Source: Russula earlei (taxonomy: Eukaryota; Basidiomycota; Agaricomycetes; Russulales; Russulaceae). Taken from it: a DNA stretch of 21,048 bases. Position numbers and translations under genes: made by a program. Shown here piece by piece: positions 1 to 9,158 of the stretch. The notes beneath the pieces were generated by a model that was given only the letters and a program-made list of their open reading frames with translations, was not told the origin of the DNA and searched no databases. The DNA lies in the NCBI GenBank assembly GCA_025769875.1, contig JAGFNK010000814.1, positions 1 through 21,048 of the forward strand, in the 5' to 3' direction. The stretch's first letter is position 1. The number at the start of each line of letters is the position of its first letter.

Positions 1-584
1 CATGCTCAGTAAGCTGCTGAGTAAGAAGACTCTTCTTGATGAGTAAGAGCTTCCATTGTCCACGTGTTCACTGCTTTAGTGCACGTGCAAGCACCTGATT
101 CATTTCCTGTTAGTTAGTTTAGGGCTGGTCATTTGAGGACTTGTAGTTTGGTTAGGGAATAATGTCATCTTGTAAGGCCCTTATATAGTTCTATTAGGGT
201 CCTTAGAGTCGACCCTAATACTTCTTATTAAGGTCCTTAGTATTGCCTTATAGTTCGTTCTATAGTTATTAGAGTTGGTCTAATAACACGTTGTAGGGCC
301 TTTGATACTAGGTTAGTGCCTATTGTAGAGCTCCTAGGGTCGTTCCAAAGGGTCCTTAGGAAGGCCCTAATACTGTCTTTTGTTGCTAGAAGGGTTGCCT
401 TTAAGTGGGGCTTGCTGTATGTTGATTGTGCCGAGAATCGCTCGCGCAACAATGCGCGCACGATATTGTGGACACCTCTACTCACCCCTTTTGCTCGTGT
501 GAACAGGGTGACACCATAGAGGCTGGGTTTCCTCCTATAAGGGAGGGTCCTTCAAGGGCCCTCTCCGGAGAATGGTTCATGACA
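1..584 (-). repeat. Family X LTR, copy 1, truncated by the window edge
   Basis: Read on the minus strand this starts TGTCATGAACC at 584 and matches the LTR at 2922-3502 almost base for base. A conceptual reading of about 82 codons inside both copies differs at only three residues. The copy keeps its CpG-rich segment around 430-470. Its U5-side part lies outside the window. Whether it is a solo LTR, one end of a full element or half of an inverted pair like the one at 2922-4834 cannot be seen here. Confidence 0.8.
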
Positions 585-704
585 GACAAAATGACAAAGG
601 TATGCAATGTTATTTCTCCCTGCCATATGTACAAAACTCATCCTTCCTCCAGTCACCGCTCTGCTGGCTCACACGCGGCCGGCCACCGACAGTTTGAAAC
701 TTGA

Positions 705-873
705 ATGCCGCCGCTCGCGTTCGCCTCTTCTGTTGTTGGACAGGACCAGGGAAAGCTTCCTGCGGTCGGTGAAGGGAACCTCCAGCTCTATTTTGAGGGT
801 TATGTTGTGGATGAGCCAGGTGAATGGAGCAAGCTTTCATGTCCAAGGGTCAACAACAATTTCCTGGTTTCAG
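705..873 (+). CDS. Possible first exon of a host gene, fragment
   Basis: An ATG at 705 opens a frame (begins MPPLAFASSVVGQDQG) that runs to a strong splice-donor match, CAG|GTAAGT, at 871-879. Codons such as YFEGYVVDEPGEW look more like protein than the surrounding LTR shadows, and the stretch is CpG-rich, unlike the decayed transposons. I recognise no family and see no convincing downstream exon before the tandem repeat at 1342. It may be the remnant of a gene cut by transposons, or chance. The assignment is weak. Confidence 0.25.
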
Positions 874-1341
874 GTAAGTATGACGCACCACATATGGAAG
901 ACATTTCCTGATGGCTCGCATAATAAAAAGCCGCATTTTTTGAAGTGTGAGAGGGGTAAGCGGTGTGAAATGCGACGATCGTAGTGCACGAATGCCGTGT
1001 CACGCACGAGAAACGCCAAAAGGTGCCCGACAGCAGCACACTGTCGCTCACTGCGTTGCTCTGACTACCGAGCCACCCCCCCATCATTCGTCATCGTTCA
1101 CCACCGCCGTACTCGAGGGCTTGCAGCCCACCATCGCCTCGCCTCTCCCATTCACATGCGATCGCAATCACTGCCTCGACGCACGCCTCGTGTCATTGTT
1201 TCGATTTTGTCTTATCACTCTTCCGTCAGTCCTTGTCCAGTCCCATGAATGTGCCCTTCTCGCGTGCTACATCATAAATAGTTGTATCATATCATGTGCT
1301 CAGCTGTAGGGATAATGTAATTTTATCATGCTTGGGGTCAG
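874..1341. other. CpG-rich unique DNA with no supported gene
   Basis: This stretch has intact CpG dinucleotides and no similarity to the LTRs in the window. Short open frames exist on both strands but none shows family motifs. A weak TATA-like CATAAATAG occurs near 1272. It separates the possible exon from the tandem repeat and may be part of the original host locus. Confidence 0.4.
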
Positions 1342-1950
1342 CACCCCAAAACGTGGAAATTCAACAAGTGAAACCAATTATTTGGCTGCCTCTGGATACA
1401 GTACATGAGGTTCCACTGTCCAAGTTTCAAGGCAATCCATTGAGAAATGGTTGAGATATGACAGTTCGAAAAATCGCACACAGATGGGCACCCAAAAATT
1501 GAAACTTCAAGAACTGATAATTAGACACCAACTCTTTGGCTGCACCTAGACACATTATATGAGATCCCACTGCCAAGTTTCAAGGCAATCCATTGAGAAA
1601 TAATTGAGATATGGCAGTTCAAAATTTCACACTCAGATTGCACCCAAAAATTGAAACTTCAAGAACAGAGAATTAGACCCCAACTCTTGGGCTGCACCTA
1701 GATACAGTACATGAGATCCCACTTTTGAAGTTCCAAGTCAATCGATTCAGAAACAGTTGAGATATGGCAGTTCAAAGTTTTGCACTCATGTCAGCACCCA
1801 AAAATTGACATTTCAAGAACTAAATATTAGGCTCCCATATTTTAGCTGCACATAGATACAGTATATAAGGTTCTACTGTCAAAGTTTCAAGGCAATCTGT
1901 TGAGAAACTGTTGAGATATAGCAGTTTTAATTTCGCACTCGAAATGACAT
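1342..1950. repeat. Tandem minisatellite, four ~150-bp units
   Basis: The phrase CACCCAAAAATTGAAACTTC or a close variant starts at about 1342, 1489, 1641, 1795 and, degenerate, 1948, giving periods of about 147, 152, 154 and 153 bp. Each unit also contains TTGGCTGCACCTAGATACAG, TTTCAAGGCAATCCATTGAG and GAGATATGGCAGTTC in the same order. Units are clearly diverged from each other. The array ends next to the truncated end of a gypsy-type LTR at about 1990. No coding role is visible. Confidence 0.85.
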
Positions 1951-1990
1951 CCAAAAATGGCAAGTGCAAGGTCACGTGAAAACGACAATA

Positions 1991-2065
1991 AGGAGGAGAG
2001 CTCTTCTCAGTAGAGTGAGGAGAGACTCTTAGAAGAGGAAGGGATAGGTAGAATAGATGGTAGAT

Positions 2066-2098
<33 letters not shown>

Positions 2099-2603
2099 AA
2101 AGAGTTGGTGAGATGGAGATGTGGATGTGGTTTGAGGATTAGGAGTGGAGTGGGTTGCAGGCAAATATGTTGGACAAGAGTAGGTTGGATTCTACAAGAG
2201 ACCAAGCTTAGGGCTTTGGTCATGAAGTACTGAGCTTATATACAGGGGAAGTGCAGCAATTGCTGCACTTTGACTGTGCTACTAGTATCATAGGAGTCAT
2301 GATAAGTAGGAGTCATAGAAATGAGGCCACAAATGAGTCAGAGCCAAGTAACTGTGCTGCACAGTAGGTGTGCAGCATTGCACAGTCAAAACTAAGACAC
2401 AGATAGATATAAATGGGAAGAGAACCAACCAAAGGGAAAGTAACAGCAATCCAGTGTTATCTGGATGTGTATGGATCACATGATAGTGCAGAAGGGATCA
2501 CAAGATGTAAGGGATCATGAGACCGGTAAGTAAAGGGACATACAAGGGCAAGCAGTCCATAGCAAACAGTAAGAAGTAAATGCAAAAGGAAATTGCTGTA
2601 ACA
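1991..2603 (-). repeat. Gypsy-type LTR, truncated copy (L4)
   Basis: Read on the minus strand it starts TGTTACAGCAATTTCC at 2603 and follows the chromovirus LTRs at 8501 and 16771 segment by segment. Shared segments include TTTGCTATGGACTGCTTGC, the paired hairpins, the tail CTCATTTGTGGCC, the TATA region and the closing CTCTTCTCAGTAGAG. Homology stops near 1990, so roughly the last 280 bp of the LTR are missing. It lies 59 bp inside the LTR start of copia B. CpG sites are depleted. Confidence 0.85.
2066..2097. repeat. (GT)n microsatellite in the LTR
   Basis: About 16 GT units sit where the sister LTRs have only a short CACACACC-like stretch (near 9007 and 17279). The expansion is therefore specific to this copy and arose after the family spread. 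Confidence 0.9.
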
Positions 2604-2671
2604 GGACTGCCTGGAGAGTTTGAGCTGATGCATCAATGCCTTGGCTACTCTTTATCTCAACATCCCCCCAT
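2604..2671 (-). repeat. Copia B 3' LTR stub and polypurine tract
   Basis: On the minus strand, ATGGGGGGA (2671-2663) is directly followed by TGTTGAGATAAAG starting at 2662. That is a polypurine tract abutting a TG-starting LTR, placed about 25 bp after the stop of the copia B RNase H frame. Only 59 bp of this LTR remain before the gypsy-type LTR L4 begins at 2603. Confidence 0.65.
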
Positions 2672-2695
2672 GATCTCAACAGTCAGTGGATTAGA

Positions 2696-2921
2696 TCAGA
2701 TGAGACCTAACCCAGTGATGAAAGTCTGAAGCAACACATGAGCATGCAGCTTGGTTAAACCATCAGCAAGCATCTCTGCTGTGGGCATTCTGACTAGATC
2801 AATCAGTCTGTCCTCAATGTACTGTCTGATTGTGTGATGCTTTATGGGGATATGTTTTGATCTTCTTATGGTGATGGGATTGAGCACAAGATCTATGGCA
2901 CCTTTGTTGTCAGAACTCACC
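2696..2921 (-). pseudogene. Copia B pol, C-terminal RNase H fragment
   Basis: Seen on the minus strand: about 74 codons beginning VSSDNKGAIDLVLNP and containing RRSKHIPIKHH and PTAEMLADGLTK. This order (DNKGA, RxKHIxIxxH, ADxLTK) is the C-terminal RNase H tail of Ty1/copia polyproteins, which acts in reverse transcription. The stop at 2696-2698 is followed by a polypurine tract and LTR start, as expected at the 3' end of a copia element. The upstream part of the same domain continues at 4835-5335. The break falls at the DNK codons, which occur on both sides of the inserted LTR pair. Confidence 0.85.
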
Positions 2922-3869
2922 TGTCATGAACCATTCTCCGGAGAGGGCCCTTGAAGGACCCTTCCTTATAGGAGGAAACCCAGCCTCTATGGTGTCACCC
3001 TGTTCACATGAGCAAAAGGGGTGAGTAGAGGTGTCCACAATATCGCGCGCGCATTGTTGCGCGAGCGATTCTCGGCACAATCGACATACAGCAAGCCCCA
3101 CTTAAAGGCAACCCTTCTAGCAACAAAAGACAGCATTAGGGCCTTTCTAAGAACCCTTTGGAATGACCCTAGGAACTCTACAATAGGTACTAACCTAGTA
3201 TCAAAGGCCCTACAACGCGTTATTAGACCAACTCTAATAACTATAGAACGAACTATAAGGCAACACTAAGGACCTTAATAGAAGTATTAGGGTCGACTCT
3301 AAGGACCCTAATAGAACTATATAAGGGCCTTATAAGAAAACACTATTCCCTAACCAAACTACAAGTCCTCAAATGACCGGCCCTAAACTAACTAACAGGA
3401 AATGAATCAGGTGCTTGCACGTGCACTAAAGCAATGAACACGTGGACAATGGAAGCTCTTACTCATCAAGAGAAGCTTCTTACTCAGCAGCTTACTGAGC
3501 ATGACTGAGCATGCTCAGTAAGCGTCCTCCGACTTCTTACTCATCACTCTATGGTGCTTGATAACAAGGTTATGACTTGTTCCCTATTTAGCAGTTCTCT
3601 TGTAGTATATAAGCGCTCAATAAAGTAGCGGACAGTCCTCAGACTGTCCATTTGTTTACGGCACTCTCCATTCCTGGGATACTCCTTTAAGGACCATCCC
3701 CTTGTGACTATCCTGGCCTCTTCCCTGCGTGATTGTTCTACTCTCACAGTAACAATACCTCTCTGGTATTTGTTGCTCCTCTGGGTTCTACTCCTTGCCC
3801 ACGCGGTCTTGGACGTCTATCGACTCGTCTTCGAGCTTATCCCTCGCTCTTGAACTGGATAGTTCAACA
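2922..3869 (+). repeat. Family X LTR, copy 2, left arm of inverted pair
   Basis: Starts TGTCATGAACC and ends GTTCAACA, giving canonical TG..CA ends and an imperfect terminal inverted repeat (TGTCATGAAC against TGTTGAAC). Length is 948 bp. It contains a TATA-like TATATAAG at 3606-3613 followed by CAATAAAG, and a cluster of near-palindromic TGAGCATGCTCA motifs at about 3494-3525. It is nearly identical to copy 1 and keeps CpG runs such as CGCGCGCGC at 3044-3052. It is followed at 3870 by GTGAGTCTTGACATC, a 15-mer that also follows the copia A LTR. Confidence 0.85.
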
Positions 3870-3886
3870 GTGAGTCTTGACATCAC
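3870..3886. other. 17-bp spacer between the inverted LTR arms
   Basis: GTGAGTCTTGACATCAC lies between the two LTR 3' ends. Its first 15 bases are identical to the sequence that follows the 3' end of the copia A LTR (minus strand, 6180-6166). That suggests the start of an internal region (leader or primer-binding area) rather than random target DNA. GTGAGT also matches a splice-donor consensus. Confidence 0.6.
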
Positions 3887-4834
3887 CGTTGAACAATCCA
3901 GTTCAAGAGTGAGACAAAAGCTCAGGGATGAGTTGACTGAGTTTGAGGATGAAGTTGGCAAAGAGCACAGTCCAAATGAGTAGCAAGTACCAGAGGGGAA
4001 CTGGTATGGGCTGTGAGAGGTGATGATGGAGAGAGAGAGCCAGAGTGTGCTAGATAGGTCGGTCACAAAGGAGTACCCTTGGTAATGGAGTGCCACAAAT
4101 CAAATGGACAGTCTGAAGACTGTCCACTACTTTATTGAGTGCTCATATGCTACAAGGGAAGTGCTAAATAGGGAACAAGTCATAACCTTGTTATCAAGCA
4201 CAATTGACGGATGAGTAAGAAGTCAGAATATGCTTAGTGAGCATGCTCAGTCATGCTCAGTAAGTTGCTGAGTAAGAAGGCCCATAATGGTGAGTAAGGG
4301 CCCCTAGTGTCCATGTGTTCACTGCTTAGTGCACGTGCAAAGCATCTGATTCATTTACTGTTAGTTAGTTTAGGGCCAGTCATTTGGGGACTTATGTTTG
4401 ACTGCAAAACAGTGTTTTCTATAAGGCCCCTTATATGGTTCTATTAGGGTCCTTAGGGTCGACCCTAATATCCATAATAAGGTCCTTAGTATTGCTGTAT
4501 TGTTCATTCTAAGGTTTTTAGAGTTAACCTAATAATGCATTTGAGGGCCTATAGTATCTTTATTAACGTCCAATGTAAGGTACTTGAGGTCATCTTAAAG
4601 GGTCTTTAGGGAGCCTTTAATACTGCCTTTTATTGCTAGAAGGGTTGCCACTAAGTAGGGCTTGCTGTATGTCAATTGTGCCTAGAATCAATCATGTGGC
4701 AATGTGCATGCAATATTGTGGACACCTCTACTCACCCCTTTTGGTTGTGTGAACAGGGTGGCATCATAGAGGCTGGGTTTCCTCTATAATGGAAGGGTCC
4801 TTCAAGGGCCCTCTCTGGGAAATGGTTCATGACA
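3887..4834 (-). repeat. Family X LTR, copy 3, right arm of inverted pair
   Basis: On the minus strand it starts TGTCATGAACC at 4834 and ends GTTCAACG at 3887, so the terminal CA is now CG. It is 948 bp, the same length as copy 2, but clearly diverged from it. Many differences are CpG transitions: the CpG-rich stretch seen at 430-470 in copy 1 reads AATCATGTGGCAATGTGCATGCA here (4686-4711). The CAATAAAG and TTGATAACAAGGTTATGACTTG segments remain recognisable. Confidence 0.85.
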
Positions 4835-5335
4835 TTTGTTATCACCATGGAGTGGAATAGGATCAGTGATATCATAGCCAATTTTGGAGAAGAAGCTCCA
4901 ATACCACATGGCTTGATTAGCTGCATCAGCTAGGGTCATATACTTGGCTTGAGTGGTGCTCTGAGTGATGGTCTTCTGTTTACATGAGGACCAGGAAATC
5001 ACAGCTCTGGAGAGCAAGAATACATAGCCCAAAGAGGAGTGAAAGTCATCTGCATCATCTCTGAGACTAGAATCAGAGTATCCATGTAGTCCAACACCTC
5101 CTGTGCCATTGTAATGTAGCTTTAGTTGGGCTGTGCTGTTAAGATAAGATAGCACATATTTTGCAAGGCATAGGTGCTGTGCTGATGGATTGCTGGAATA
5201 CTGTGCAAGATGTGAGACTGCAAAGGAGATGTCTGGACATGTTCCAATTTGCACATACAGGAGGCTGCCAAATATTCTCTGGTAGTACTTTATTTCTGAA
5301 GGTGTTGCCTGTCCAGTATGCTTAACAATCTCTAG
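4835..5335 (-). pseudogene. Copia B pol, RT end and RNase H fragment
   Basis: The minus strand reads VKHTGQATPSEIKYYQRIFG, then GSLLYVQIGTCPDISFAVSHLAQYSSNPS, a classic junction of Ty1/copia reverse transcriptase and RNase H. YSDSSL, ISWSSCKQKTITQSTTQAKYM and PIPLHGDNK follow. The family usually has R in GTRPDI and SSRKQK; both are C here, consistent with CGT/CGC to TGT/TGC decay. The family's STTEAEYM reads STTQAKYM, which removes an active-site acid. The frame breaks at the LTR edge (4834) and resumes at 2921. Homology to copia stops near 5335, where an unrelated frame begins. Confidence 0.85.
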
Positions 5336-6173
5336 GGAGATGGGGCAGAAAGCAAAAGCGAGCTAAGGCGGGGTAAAGACGGAGGTTGTCAAGGGTATTC
5401 GAGTAAGCATTCTCAAATGGTATATATCCTCCCTCAGCCACTCTTAAGTAAGCATATGAGTAATACACCCTGCTGTCAAGGAAGTCATGAATGGAAGTGA
5501 TGAGAAATGACCCTTGATAGGCGAAACAATAGATGGGGGCCAATGTCTCCAAATGGCGACATATGGATGAGTTAAACAGATAATGTAGGTGACCAAATGG
5601 GAAGTCTATATCTGGAGGGTGTATGCCTATGGAGCTACACACCTCAAAACTTGCTAGGTTAAATTGCCTGACAAGGTTGGGGTTGGTAGGCAATACCACA
5701 AAAGTGTGGGTGGTTTTGGCCCAAAAGGGGGAAACAAAGGTGTTGGTGGATGGTCACTGAAGCAAGTGGCCTATAGTAGGGATGGTAGAAAGGGTGTCGT
5801 GTCATCCTGCTTCCTCCAAAGGGCACCAGTGTTCAAGTTTGTTTTGTTGAACACGGTAAACCTGGAACTGATGAGGGTGAAAGGTGTATCCTGCACAGTC
5901 AGGGGGATTGAAGAAGCCATGTGGAATGGGGGGAAGGTTTTCTTGCTTGGAAGAGGGGTCATCTTCAGTGTAAGTCCCTGGAAGGGGAAGTACTGCAACA
6001 GGGGGAAGCTCGGGTGGCAGAGATAGCCCCAGAACAAGGGGGAAAGATTGAGGAAGAGTGAGAAGTTGGATGTCAGGAGTGTGAGGCTCCAGAGACCTGG
6101 TGGTGGGGATGTTGTCAGACACTTGATGAGCTGACTGGTCAGCATGGGCAGGTAGAGACTGTCCAGATGTCAA
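5322..6173 (-). pseudogene. Decayed ~284-codon ORF of unknown function
   Basis: Two apparent short frames are in the same reading frame on the minus strand and are separated only by two TGA codons, after LEEAG at about 5804-5802 and after GHLLQ at about 5750. Both could derive from CGA. Read through, they form one protein of about 284 residues. The N-terminal third is proline-rich (LPPELPPVAVLPLPG), and the C-terminal half is rich in aromatic residues (CRHLETLAPIYCFAYQGSF, YSYAYLRVAEGGYIPFENAY). It begins a few bases after the 3' end of the copia A-type LTR and ends at the junction with copia B (C-terminal PRDC, stop at 5324-5322). No ATG is present at the expected start; TTGACATCT occupies it. 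I do not recognise the family. It could be a gag-like or accessory protein of an LTR element, or a captured host gene. Confidence 0.5.
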
Positions 6174-6180
6174 GACTCAC

Positions 6181-6716
6181 TGTTGAACAATCCAGTTCAA
6201 GAGCAAGGGATAAGTTCAAAGACAAGTCAGTAGACGTCCAAGACAGCATGGGCAAGAAGTAGAGTCCAAAGCAGTACCAAATACCAAAGAGGTATGGTTA
6301 CTGGTAGAGTCAAGCAGGTACGCAGGGAAGTGTTGTGCAGCATAGAGTGCAGCTAACAGGCCAAGCAACCCACCTTAGAGGTTGTGCTAAATGCTCAACT
6401 GATATTGGGGTGTAGAGTGATGTGTATACTCGTCTACATGTATGGTATTTATACCTCTATGACCCAGGGCTGTTCCTAAGTCCAAAAGAGGTGACTACAG
6501 GTGTCCACTATATCGTGCATACAGTGATGTGTGATGTGGAAACGTTCTAGACACAGCATAAGGCTGCATCTTGTGATAGATAACGTAGTATGCGTAACCC
6601 TATTGCCATAAGCGCATATTCTAAAGTTCTGTCTAACACGTAACATCTATGAGCGGATCTTGAACCTTGTATGAAGGTCTTCGCCTTCTTTGATTCGTTC
6701 AGGTTCCAGTTCAACA
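6181..6716 (-). repeat. Copia A LTR (536 bp)
   Basis: Minus-strand ends are TGTTGAAC (6716) and GTTCAACA (6181), a perfect 8-bp terminal inverted repeat. A TATA-like TATAAATA lies at 6453-6446 on the minus strand. The LTR follows the copia A polypurine tract, so it is that element's 3' LTR. Its last ~130 bp match the 3' end of family X LTRs, with CpG transitions, and the 15 bases beyond it match those beyond copy 2. It may therefore also serve as the upstream LTR of a second, tandem element running into 6173-5322. Confidence 0.85.
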
Positions 6717-6727
6717 CTCCCCCTTGC
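6717..6727 (-). other. Polypurine tract of copia A
   Basis: Minus strand CAAGGGGGAG immediately precedes the LTR start TGTTGAAC. This is the expected plus-strand priming site in an LTR retrotransposon and fixes the orientation of the element as minus. Confidence 0.75.
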
Positions 6728-6765
6728 TAAGTGCATTGGTAGATGCCGTGAGCATTTTCCCACAT

Positions 6766-8329
6766 TCAGGGGTAGAACGTTAGTCCTAGCTGCTCCCTGA
6801 ATTTGAGGAACTTGATGTGACCAAGGTTCTTGGTGAACATGTTGGCTGGGTTGTAAGCCCCTTCAATAAAGAATAGCTCCACCTGTTTATTTTGTATGAC
6901 TTCACGAATGAAGTGATAGCGCAAATCAATGTGTTTGATGCACTTTTCTTGGACAGGGTTGGAGGCTAGGAATATTGAGCCTTGGTTGTCACCGAACAAC
7001 GGGATGGGAGCAAGATTGATGCCAAGTTCTGTTAGTAAGGATTTGATCCAAACTAACTGTCTGCTCATGTCAGAGAGCGACATATACTCAGCTTCAGTGG
7101 AGGAGAGTGTGACTGTTTTCTGCGCTCATGAGTTCCACAAAAATATTGCTCCAGCCAGGTTCACCATATAGCCTGTAGTGGACTTCCAATTAGTTGGGTC
7201 AGAAGCCCAGTCAGAGTCAGCGTATGCCATTAATCTGCCATTAGATGGTCCATCATAGACCAAGGCATAATCGGCGGTTCCCAAGAGGTATCGGCAAATA
7301 TAGAATGCACAATTTAAATGATCCTCTGAGGGATTGGCAGTGTGTTGCGACAACTTTGTGACCGCAAAGGCTATGTCTGGATGCGTTCCAAGCATTATGT
7401 ATAGGAGTGATCCTATAACTTGCTGGAATTTTGACCGCAAGGCTGGGTCAGCAGCAGAAGTGTTGGGAGAGGGGTGATAGCCCTCTGGTAGCGGAGTAGG
7501 AGCAGGGTTTGCGTTAAGCAAGTCGAAACACTGCAGCACTTTCTTTAGATATTCAGTCTGGTCCAAGTGTATCTGGCTGGACTTGTGTTGAATGCGCATG
7601 CGTAGAAATTCTTGGGCATTGCCCAGATCTCGATATTCCCAGAGCTTCATGAAGTGCTCCTTTGTTTTATTGATTTGTTTTTTGTCTGCTCCAAAGAAGA
7701 GCACATCATCGACATAGACGATGGCTATGATGCTCTTGTCTTTACTAACAAAGAGCCCAGAGTCAGACATAAGGTGAATAAGGCCAAGCGAGGCCATGGA
7801 CTTGTCAAGGGCTTTCCACCATGCAAGTGCCGCTTGCTTAAGTCCATATATTGCACATTTTAGGCACATGACTTTACGCTCTTGGCCTTTTATTTTGAAG
7901 CCCTCAGGCTGATCCATATAGAGCTCTTCATCAAGCTCACCATAGAGAAAAGCAGTCTTGACGTCTAGTCCACTGATATGCCAGTTTTTGAGCGCTGTGA
8001 GCACAATCATCAGGTGGACTGTCTCAAACCATACCACAGGTGAGAATATCTCATCATAGTCAATGCCTTCTACTTGGGAGAAGCCTTTGGCAACTAGTCT
8101 GGCTTTTTTAAGACCATCAGACTTAAGGTCGAATACCCATCTATTTTTGATAATTTTGCAATCCTTAGGAGGATCAACTAGTTCGAAGACTTTGCATCTG
8201 TGGAGGGATTCCAACTCCTCACGACAAGCATCCTTCCACTCCTTTTGGAGTTCAGTTGGCATTCACAGAATGTCCCTAAAGGTCCATTCGTGAATCTTCA
8301 CAGTGTCAGGTGCTTCTGAACCTAGTGGA
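6766..8329 (-). pseudogene. Copia A pol: reverse transcriptase and RNase H
   Basis: Ty1/copia polyprotein, C-terminal part. From upstream to downstream it shows EWKDACREEL, the RT core (LDVKTAFLYGELDEELYMDQ, IYGLKQA, and YVDD at residues 183-186 counted from 8262), GSLLYIMLGTHPDIAFAV, RNase H (YADSDWASD, STEAEYMSLSD, LFGDNQGS, KHIDLRYHFIRE) and a stop at 6766. Two in-frame TGA codons interrupt one continuous frame, at 8265-8263 and 7128-7126; both sit where CGA would be expected. Other changes fit CpG loss, such as PVVWFETVH and GTHPDI where the family has R. The frame continues upstream across the nested insertion at 18379. Confidence 0.93.
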
Positions 8330-8500
8330 TGTCATGGTAACGAGCCGTGTCAGTTCTCAAGTGTGAAGACAAGTCGATAGTAGAGATGTGTTCAAGAAAC
8401 GGGCTGGTTCCCATGTATAGAAAGTAAGGATCCCTGCAGCAGTCGAAGTGTTTTATGCTAAACAGGTTATGGCCAGTAGACCCTTCCTAGTATGACTTGG
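8330..8500 (-). repeat. Gypsy-type solo LTR L3, 3' portion
   Basis: On the minus strand this matches the end of the chromovirus LTR (compare 9516-9684 and 17490-17660), ending in ATGACA at 8330. The flank 8325-8329 is GTGGA, repeated exactly at 18379-18383 beyond the other half. The chromovirus inserted at 8496-8500, splitting this LTR. Confidence 0.9.
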
Positions 8501-8830
8501 TGTTACACCATTTTCCTTTTACGTTTACTTCTTACCTTTTGCTATGGACTGCTTGCTTTCGTACGTCCCTTTACTTACTGGTCTCGTGATCTCTTACATC
8601 TTGTGATCCCTTCTGTGTTATCATATGATCCATACACATCCAGGTAACACTGGATGGCTGTTACTTTCTCTTTGTTTGGTTCTCTTTCCATTTATATTCA
8701 CTTCTTAGTTTCGACTGTGCAATGCTGCGCATTTACTGCGCAGCACAGTTACTTGGTTCTGACTCATTTGTGGCCTCATTCCTATGACTCCTACTTATTA
8801 TGACTCCTACTATGCTAGTAGCACAGTCAA

Positions 8831-8869
8831 AGCGCAGCCATTGCTGCGCTTCTCCTGTATATATATAAG
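8831..8869 (+). promoter_or_regulatory. LTR core promoter: hairpin and TATA box
   Basis: AGCGCAGC-CATT-GCTGCGCT (8831-8850) is a perfect 8-bp stem placed 7 bp before TATATATATAAG (8858-8869). The same arrangement occurs in the 3' LTR, in L3 (18024-18043) and in L4 (2249-2270). The TATA box probably sets the start of the element transcript; the role of the palindrome is unknown. Confidence 0.6.
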
Positions 8870-9158
8870 CTCAGTACTTTGTGACCAAAGCCCTAAGCTT
8901 GGTCTCTTGTAGAATCCAACCTACTCTTGTCCAACATATTTGCCTGCAACCCACTTCACTCCTAATCCTCAAACCACATCCACATCTCCATCTCACCAAC
9001 TCTTCACACACACCAACTACCATCTACTCTACCTATCCCTTCCTTCGTTAAGAGTCTCTCTTCACTCTACTGAGAAGAGCTCTCCTCCTTTAAGACCTAC
9101 CTTCCTCTACTCTCTCTGCGTTGTTCAAGGTCTCAGACAGACTTGAATGCATATAGCT

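Noticed and set aside
237..485. 82-codon frame in LTR copy 1 and its twin at 3021-3269
   Set aside because: Both lie wholly inside LTR sequence and share similarity only because the LTRs do; the third LTR copy does not keep the frame.
2066..2097. GT run as a CRISPR-like or regulatory array
   Set aside because: A simple dinucleotide microsatellite inside an LTR; no spacers and no array anywhere in the window.
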